Positions 5,734 through 9,797 of a DNA stretch of 9,797 nt are shown piece after piece (position 1 is the stretch's first letter; every line of letters starts with the position of its first letter). The notes below the pieces were generated by a model. The model was not told the origin of the DNA. It did not search any database and worked only from the letters and a program-made list of their open reading frames with translations. The position numbers and the translations under genes were made by a program. This DNA is from Methanomassiliicoccales archaeon PtaU1.Bin030 (GTDB taxonomy: Archaea > Thermoplasmatota > Thermoplasmata > Methanomassiliicoccales > Methanomassiliicoccaceae). The DNA is taken from contig MVRB01000194.1 in NCBI GenBank assembly GCA_002067635.1, positions 1-9,797 of the forward strand. Direction: 5' to 3'.

Positions 5734-7031
5734 CTCAGGCACCTTCCGACCATCTCCGAGGCGATGTTCGAGAGCCTCTCCAGCTCCGCCCGGTCCCGGG
5801 CCTCCACGGTGACCCGCAGCTTGGGCTCTGTTCCCGACAGCCTCACCAGGAACCACCCGTCAGGGTACTCCGCGCGGAAGCCGTCCAATGTGAGCAAGCG
5901 GTCGCAGTCCAGCTGCGCGGCGGCAGAGGCCAGGCGCCCCTCCACCTCCCGCCGGGCGCGGGCCTCGAACTGGTGGGACGTCCTCCTAGATGGATAGGAG
6001 GGCAGGGCATCGACCACTTCCGACAGCTTCTGCTCCGAGGCCATCTTGGCCAGCAGGGCGCCGGCGTATACACCGTCAGGGCAGTACGTCTCCTTGGGGA
6101 ATATGTAGGTGCCGGACGGCTCCCCTCCGAAGTCCAGGGAGCTCTGCTTCAGCGCTTCGGCCACGTACACGTCGCCTACCTTGCACCTCACGACCCTGCC
6201 TACCAGATCATCCAGTACCATGGATGCGTCCATGGGCGCGACCACGCCCTTCACCCTGAGGGAGCTTGCGAACAGGGCTATGAGGCGGTCCCCGTCTATG
6301 AACCTTCCAAGGTCGTCCACCGCCACCATGCGGTCCCCGTCGCCGTCGTGGGCGATCCCCACGTCCGCCCCCTTCTTCAGCACCAGCTCCTTCAGGTCCT
6401 GCAGCTGGTCCTCGGTGGGCTCGGGGGTACGCCCGGGAAAGAAGCCGTCGGCCTGACAGTTCAGCGTGGTGAGCCGGCAACCCAGGGTCCTAAGCGCCCG
6501 GGGGCTGACCTCGAATGTGGCCCCGCAGCCGCAGTCCAGGACCACCTGGGCGGACGCTGAGCCCAGGGCCTTGGCTATCGCCTCCACGTGCCGCTCCAGC
6601 GCTCCCTCCAGGAGAAATGTCGTTCCCACATGCCGCCAGCTCTTGTGCTCGTACGCCTTGTTGATTATCCTGTTCTCCACCTCGGTCATCTGGGGGGTGT
6701 CGAAGGCCGAGCCGTCGGGGTTCCACAGCTTCACACCGTTATATTGAGATGGATTATGGGAGGCGGTGACCATTATGCCGCAGTCGAAGCCCGCGGCCTC
6801 CCGGGCCAGGGTTGGGGTGGACACCATTCCGGCATCGTGAACGTTCGCTCCCATGGAGGTGGCCCCGGCCATGAGCGCCTGCGACACCATCAGGCCGGTG
6901 GTCCTCGTGTCCCGACCGATCACGATCTCATGGTGGTTGCTGGCGACGGCCTCGCTGATGCTGACCGCTAGGTCAGGAGTGAAATCCTGACCGATGACCC
7001 CTCTTATTCCCGACGATCCGAACAAGGACAT
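5730..7031 (-). CDS. glmM: Phosphoglucosamine mutase (archaeal GlmM / phosphohexomutase family)
   Basis: A full-length alpha-D-phosphohexomutase of 433 residues, converting glucosamine-6-phosphate to glucosamine-1-phosphate. The catalytic phosphoserine is Ser91 in TASHNP (89-94), the metal loop is DGDGDR (229-234), the sugar-binding loop is GEPSG (303-307), and the phosphate-binding loop is RLSGTEPKLR (397-406). All four domains are therefore present. The stop overlaps the glmU start by ATGA, which supports a GlcN-1-P product rather than a plain phosphomannomutase, though archaeal members can be promiscuous. I prefer the ATG at 7031 because MSLFGSSGIRG matches the family N-terminus; an in-frame ATG at 7055 would add eight residues. 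Neither start has a convincing ribosome-binding site. Confidence 0.9.
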   Translation of the reverse strand: MSLFGSSGIRGVIGQDFTPDLAVSISEAVASNHHEIVIGRDTRTTGLMVSQALMAGATSMGANVHDAGMVSTPTLAREAAGFDCGIMVTASHNPSQYNGVKLWNPDGSAFDTPQMTEVENRIINKAYEHKSWRHVGTTFLLEGALERHVEAIAKALGSASAQVVLDCGCGATFEVSPRALRTLGCRLTTLNCQADGFFPGRTPEPTEDQLQDLKELVLKKGADVGIAHDGDGDRMVAVDDLGRFIDGDRLIALFASSLRVKGVVAPMDASMVLDDLVGRVVRCKVGDVYVAEALKQSSLDFGGEPSGTYIFPKETYCPDGVYAGALLAKMASEQKLSEVVDALPSYPSRRTSHQFEARARREVEGRLASAAAQLDCDRLLTLDGFRAEYPDGWFLVRLSGTEPKLRVTVEARDRAELERLSNIASEMVGRCLR

Positions 7032-7115
7032 GATATCAAGCCGTTCCAGAAGCATACAGAACAGGAATAAAACTATTGATGACCAAATTATCGGTTATAA
7101 TTTTATAGATAAAAT
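7032..7115 (-). promoter_or_regulatory. glmM promoter with a palindrome over the TATA box
   Basis: On the minus strand TATAAAAT at 7107-7100 is a near-consensus archaeal TATA box, predicting transcription from about 7078 and a leader of roughly 47 bases to ATG 7031. A second AT-rich element, GTTTTATT near 7075-7068, would give a shorter leader of about 14 bases. The first box is embedded in a perfect inverted repeat, ATTTTAT-AG-ATAAAAT at 7100-7115. The region is much richer in A and T than the neighbouring genes. Confidence 0.5.
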
Positions 7116-7194
7116 GGCCAGGCATTTTCATCATTCTACCAAAAAAAGCGTTGATTGCCCCCTTTTCACTCACTATTTTGGATACTGGCTCGTC

Positions 7195-7287
7195 AACATT
7201 ATAGGATAAATATTATATATGCGTCCTAGCCATTACTATCTGGGTCGTATGGCCATCATCGCCCACAAAGAACTAGGAGGGAAATCA
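7195..7287 (+). promoter_or_regulatory. Promoter and leader of the small basic protein gene
   Basis: A strong TATA-like cluster, GATAAATATTATATAT, covers 7205-7220 and predicts transcription starting near 7235-7243. This gives a leader of about 45-53 bases ending with a near-perfect ribosome-binding site, GGAGGG at 7276-7281. An ATG at 7219 overlaps the TATA box and would not be in the message. The stretch 7116-7194 between the two divergent promoters includes an A7 run at 7140-7146 and shows nothing else recognised. Confidence 0.6.
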
Positions 7288-7506
7288 TTGGTCATGGAGC
7301 AGATCAACGTCGATAAGGCCAAGGAAATCGCTAAGAAGAAAGGTCTCAAGCCCGGAAGGGTAAAGGGAACGAACGGAATTCAGTTCACCAAGGGATCCAA
7401 CGACCGCTTGGAGATCATCCCCTGGGATGAGTTCGAGAAGACCCTCAAGTCCAGAGGACTGGGCGTCTTCGAGAGCGGCGGCTGGATGAAGATAATGAAG
7501 AAGTGA
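7288..7506 (+). CDS. Small basic conserved-looking protein of unknown function
   Basis: About 72 residues, with 13 Lys and 3 Arg against 9 acidic residues, so clearly basic. I cannot name a characterised family. Visible features are an N-terminal helix-like DKAKEIAKKKGLKPGRVKG, a strand-like GIQFTKG, an EIIPWDEFEK helix start and a C-terminal GGWMKIM ending; the balanced alpha/beta pattern suggests a compact folded domain, possibly nucleic-acid binding. The start is uncertain: TTG 7288 is six bases from the GGAGGG, while ATG 7294, two codons on, is twelve bases away. The longer frame from 7219 is rejected because it begins inside the TATA box. Strong promoter and ribosome-binding signals suggest high expression. 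It stands alone between divergent glmM and a convergent phosphoesterase gene. Confidence 0.75.
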   Translation: MVMEQINVDKAKEIAKKKGLKPGRVKGTNGIQFTKGSNDRLEIIPWDEFEKTLKSRGLGVFESGGWMKIMKK

Positions 7507-7510
7507 GCCC

Positions 7511-7552
7511 CCTTTCTTTCCAAACCATTTTCTCAGTTTTCTTCACTTTGTT
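7511..7552 (+). terminator. Pyrimidine-rich terminator after the small basic gene
   Basis: Just after the stop at 7504-7506 the plus strand has repeated T clusters: CCTTTCTTTCC (7511-7521), ATTTTCT (7527-7533), GTTTTCTTC (7536-7544) and CTTTGTTCT (7546-7554). Archaeal RNA polymerase terminates at such T-rich non-template DNA. No stable hairpin is visible. The region overlaps the end of the convergent phosphoesterase gene by about ten bases. Confidence 0.55.
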
Positions 7553-7998
7553 CTCATGACCAGCCAGTTCTTGGCCGATGACTCCTTCCCCTTGAACCTC
7601 ACCAGGGCATAGGTCCCCTTCAGCCTCTTTCCGTCCAGAATAAAGACGATGGCATCATCCCTTCTCTCGAGGAGCTGAAAACCTCCCTTGTCAAAGATCT
7701 CCACCCTGCCCGCTCCGTACTCGCCCTCAGGGATATCGCCCTCGAAATCCCCGTAGGAGATAGGATGGTCCTCGGTCTGCACCGCCAGCCTCTTTACCTT
7801 CGGCTCCTCCGGCACTCCCTTGGGGACCGCCCAGCTTTTTAGGGCTCCGTCCAGCAGGAGGCGGAGATCGTGATGGTGACTGGAGGCATGATGGTCATGC
7901 ACCACGAAGAAAGGCTCGTCCGGCTCCCCGCCCGACGAAGGCTCGGGGGTACGGGAGAAGTCGCGCTTGGCCTGGTACTCCTTCAGCGGAGCGTTCAT
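7543..7998 (-). CDS. Stand-alone DNA ligase D-type 3'-phosphoesterase
   Basis: A 151-residue protein matching the 3'-phosphoesterase (PE) module of bacterial LigD, which trims 3'-phosphates and 3'-ribonucleosides from DNA ends so they can be extended or ligated. Active-site residues His36, His42, Asp44, Arg46 and His78 line up with His42, His48, Asp50, Arg52 and His84 of the Pseudomonas PE domain at a constant offset of six. Other landmarks are LKSWAVPKG (53-61), the FEGDIPEGEYGAG segment (85-97) and NWLVMR (144-149). The polymerase and ligase modules are absent, as in other free-standing archaeal PE proteins. A TATA-like ATTATTT at 8029-8023 predicts a leaderless transcript at ATG 7998. A ku gene or ATP-dependent ligase is not in the window. 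Confidence 0.92.
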   Translation of the reverse strand: MNAPLKEYQAKRDFSRTPEPSSGGEPDEPFFVVHDHHASSHHHDLRLLLDGALKSWAVPKGVPEEPKVKRLAVQTEDHPISYGDFEGDIPEGEYGAGRVEIFDKGGFQLLERRDDAIVFILDGKRLKGTYALVRFKGKESSAKNWLVMRTK

Positions 7999-8031
7999 GG
8001 TCTCTACTATGCATCGCTAAGGAAATAATCG
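7999..8031 (-). promoter_or_regulatory. Short promoter-like gap ahead of the phosphoesterase gene
   Basis: Minus-strand ATTATTT at 8029-8023 lies just after the ppx stop and about 28 bases before ATG 7998, fitting a leaderless start. The gap has no ribosome-binding site, which supports independent transcription over simple read-through from ppx, but co-transcription cannot be excluded. Confidence 0.4.
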
Positions 8032-9594
8032 TTATGCGGCCCCTCGGACCTTGACCCTGAGGCTACGGTCGAAGGCCTTGTGGAAGGCCTTCTGGTCATC
8101 GTCCAGTCCCCAAATCTCCAGGGAGGCGTCGACCTCGGCGACGACCTCGAGTACGACCTCGCTCTTGTCCTTCTTCGTGAACCTCACCCCGGACACCAGT
8201 CCTGCATGGCTCCGGTCCAGGGTCTCGGCCAACCGCAGGAACGCGGACAGGGTGATGATGTTCTGCTGGGTCCGTTCATCAAGGTCCGCCATTCCCGGGT
8301 CCTTGCGGCGGGGCGGGCGCTTCCGATGGTACAGCACCAGGTTGGCCATGATGGCGATCTCCCGCCCCTCGAAGCCCAGCAGGTCCGCGTTCCTCACTAT
8401 GTAGTAGGAGTGCGAGTGGTGGTTGTCGAAGGAAATGAAGTCCCCGACATCGTGGAGGTACGCGGCATACCGCAGGAGCTCCCTCTCCTTGGATCCAAGG
8501 TTGTGAAGGCCTATCTCCTTGGCGCTGTCGAAAAGCTCCAGTGCCAGCCTCAGGACGGTCTCCGCATGCTGCTCGTCCACGTTGCACGATCTGCCCAGCT
8601 GGAGCACGCTGGTCTCGCGGACCGACATCCGCTGGGCGTGAGGGTAACCCTCTATGCCCGAAAGGTAGTCGACCAGCATTCCGTTGAGCACCCCGCGGTC
8701 GCTGACGTTGAGCTCCTCGATGTGAAGCTCCTCCATGAACGTCTCCAGTATGGCCGCCCCTGCGATGATTATGTCCGCCCTTTCGGGGTTGATGCCCGGC
8801 ACCAGCCTCCTAGAGGCGAGGTCCAGGGACCGCAGCATGGCCGCCAGCTTCTTCAGGTGGCTGAAGCGCAGGACGCCCGGCCTCCCGCCGTAGGCGCGAG
8901 CGGCCATCTCCGCAAGGTTCACGATGGTGCCCGAGCTTCCCCAGACCTGGTCGTACTTGACCATGGACGCTGATCTCACCGTGTGGACCATGACCCCCCG
9001 CGCATGGCGCTTCATCTTGCTGTACAGGTTTTCGTCCACAGGCCCTTTGTGCCCCTCGGGGATGAACATCGAGGTCGTCCTGATGGCCCCTAGCATGAGG
9101 CTGTCGAGCATGGAGTAGCGTTCCTGGTCACCAATGATGACCTCCGTGCTGCCGCCGCCGATGTCGATGAACAGGGCGTCCCTCGTACCCAGGTCCACTC
9201 CAGAGCTCACTCCCAGGTGGATCAGGCGGGCCTCCTCTATCCCTGAGATAACCCCCAGCTCCACCCCCACCTCCTCCCGCATGCGCTCCACCAGGACGTT
9301 CTGGTTGGTGGCCTCCCGCGCAGCGGAGGTGGCGATCATGATTATCTCGTCCGCACCGTAGGCCTTGGACAGCTGAACGAACTTGTGGCACACCAGCACC
9401 GTACGGTCCATGGCCTCACGACGGAGGGTGTTGTCCCCGAACTCGCTCTCCCCCAGGCGAACCACCTCCTTCTCCTGGCTTATGAGCGTGTACGAGTAGT
9501 TGGGGTTGAGGCGCACCACCATCATGCGCACCGAGTTGGTGCCGAGATCTATGAACGATACCACGTGGTCGGAGCGGGGGTTCCAGTTGTTCAT
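8032..9594 (-). CDS. ppx: Ppx/GppA-family exopolyphosphatase with C-terminal HD-type domain
   Basis: At 520 residues this matches full-length bacterial Ppx/GppA in size. The N-terminal ASKHA phosphatase part shows FIDLGTNS (14-21), the catalytic Glu region SGIEEAR (117-123), FIDIGGGSTE (142-151) and the GSSGT loop (219-223). The C-terminal part, from about 320, is HD-like, with His343, YLHDVGD (379-385), a His-rich HHSHS (392-396) and LYHRKR (421-426). Family members remove terminal phosphate from polyphosphate or pppGpp; archaea generally lack classical pppGpp signalling, so polyphosphate is the likelier substrate. ATG 9594 has GGTGAGG upstream and overlaps the stop of the previous gene by ATGA. 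That upstream gene carries a similar C-terminal domain. Substrate choice remains an inference. Confidence 0.88.
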   Translation of the reverse strand: MNNWNPRSDHVVSFIDLGTNSVRMMVVRLNPNYSYTLISQEKEVVRLGESEFGDNTLRREAMDRTVLVCHKFVQLSKAYGADEIIMIATSAAREATNQNVLVERMREEVGVELGVISGIEEARLIHLGVSSGVDLGTRDALFIDIGGGSTEVIIGDQERYSMLDSLMLGAIRTTSMFIPEGHKGPVDENLYSKMKRHARGVMVHTVRSASMVKYDQVWGSSGTIVNLAEMAARAYGGRPGVLRFSHLKKLAAMLRSLDLASRRLVPGINPERADIIIAGAAILETFMEELHIEELNVSDRGVLNGMLVDYLSGIEGYPHAQRMSVRETSVLQLGRSCNVDEQHAETVLRLALELFDSAKEIGLHNLGSKERELLRYAAYLHDVGDFISFDNHHSHSYYIVRNADLLGFEGREIAIMANLVLYHRKRPPRRKDPGMADLDERTQQNIITLSAFLRLAETLDRSHAGLVSGVRFTKKDKSEVVLEVVAEVDASLEIWGLDDDQKAFHKAFDRSLRVKVRGAA

Positions 9595-9797
9595 GAGATC
9601 CTCACCTTCTTTCCAAATGTCGTTTCGAACAGGTCGCTCTTCCTCAGGTTCAGGTTCGACGGGTCCACAGCCCCATCCCGCGGCCGGAGCTTCAGGACCA
9701 CCTCATCAGGACCTATCTTGCACCTCACATCCTTGATGGAGCCGTCGTGGCGGTAGTCGAGGCCGTCCGCGATCCGGAGGATGGAGGCGAGCGCGAG
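9591..9797 (-). CDS. C-terminal fragment of an HD-domain / Ppx-GppA-like protein
   Basis: The minus strand is open from the window edge to TGA at 9593-9591, encoding 68 residues. They include LRIADGLDYRHDG near the start and RKSDLFETTFGKKVRIS at the end. This is the pattern of the C-terminal end of Ppx/GppA HD regions and matches the same region of the neighbouring Ppx (LRLAETLDRSH near residues 453-463). The gene overlaps ppx by ATGA and so is probably co-translated with it. The N-terminal part lies outside the window, so I cannot tell whether it is a second full Ppx/GppA protein or a separate HD protein. Confidence 0.8.
   Translation of the reverse strand, partial: LALASILRIADGLDYRHDGSIKDVRCKIGPDEVVLKLRPRDGAVDPSNLNLRKSDLFETTFGKKVRIS

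Noticed and set aside
5734..5856. 41-residue extension of GlmU upstream of ATG 5733
   Set aside because: The extension lies entirely inside glmM, is Gly/Ala/Arg-rich as expected of a shadow frame, and the family begins at MKALVLAAGEG.
7219..7287. N-terminal extension of the small basic protein from ATG 7219
   Set aside because: The ATG lies in the TATA cluster, so it would precede the transcription start, and a strong ribosome-binding site serves the later start at 7288 or 7294.
8080..8973. Plus-strand open frame of 297 codons antisense to ppx
   Set aside because: It is fully covered by the motif-rich ppx gene; long antisense frames are common in GC-rich DNA.

Overview
The window looks like a GC-rich, densely packed archaeal chromosome segment. 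The archaeal signs are a fibrillarin-like rRNA methyltransferase, the start of an archaeal-type ribosomal protein S15, an archaeal-type GlmU, TATA-box-like promoters about 25 bases ahead of starts, and several apparently leaderless genes. The gene mix fits Thermoplasmatota, perhaps Methanomassiliicoccales, but this placement is an inference from gene style and not proven by the sequence. No mobile elements, CRISPR arrays, tRNAs or rRNAs were seen, and no stretch over 300 bases lacks a gene.

Layout, left to right. (1) Minus strand, 1-1134: flpA, then a Nudix hydrolase overlapping it by four bases, then the first ten codons of rps15 at the window edge; this is an RNA/translation block. (2) Plus strand, 1263-2364: a coiled-coil plus winged-helix regulator, transcribed divergently from flpA, followed by two small helical proteins. 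The two small proteins share a gapless 35-residue segment and look like tandem paralogues; their function is not recognised. (3) Plus strand, 2548-4501: three genes joined by ATGA overlaps, encoding an inositol-monophosphatase-family phosphatase, NAD kinase, and a JAMM (MPN+) metalloprotease. The first two correspond to the halves of the fused NADP phosphatase/NAD kinase known from Methanocaldococcus, so the unit probably sets NAD/NADP balance. (4) Minus strand, 4507-7031: glmM and glmU, also joined by an ATGA overlap, which together make UDP-N-acetylglucosamine from glucosamine-6-phosphate. They converge on the JAMM gene with only five bases between the stop codons. (5) An AT-rich region, 7032-7287, carries divergent promoters for glmM and for a small basic protein of unknown function (7288-7506). 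(6) Minus strand, 7543-9797: a stand-alone LigD-type 3'-phosphoesterase (DNA 3'-end repair), a two-domain Ppx/GppA phosphatase, and the C-terminal end of a second protein with the same C-terminal HD-type region, overlapping ppx by ATGA.

All five overlapping same-strand gene pairs use a four-base ATGA or GTGA overlap, so translational coupling is a general feature here. The least explained parts are the wHTH plus small-paralogue locus, the strongly signalled small basic gene, and the tandem HD/Ppx pair.
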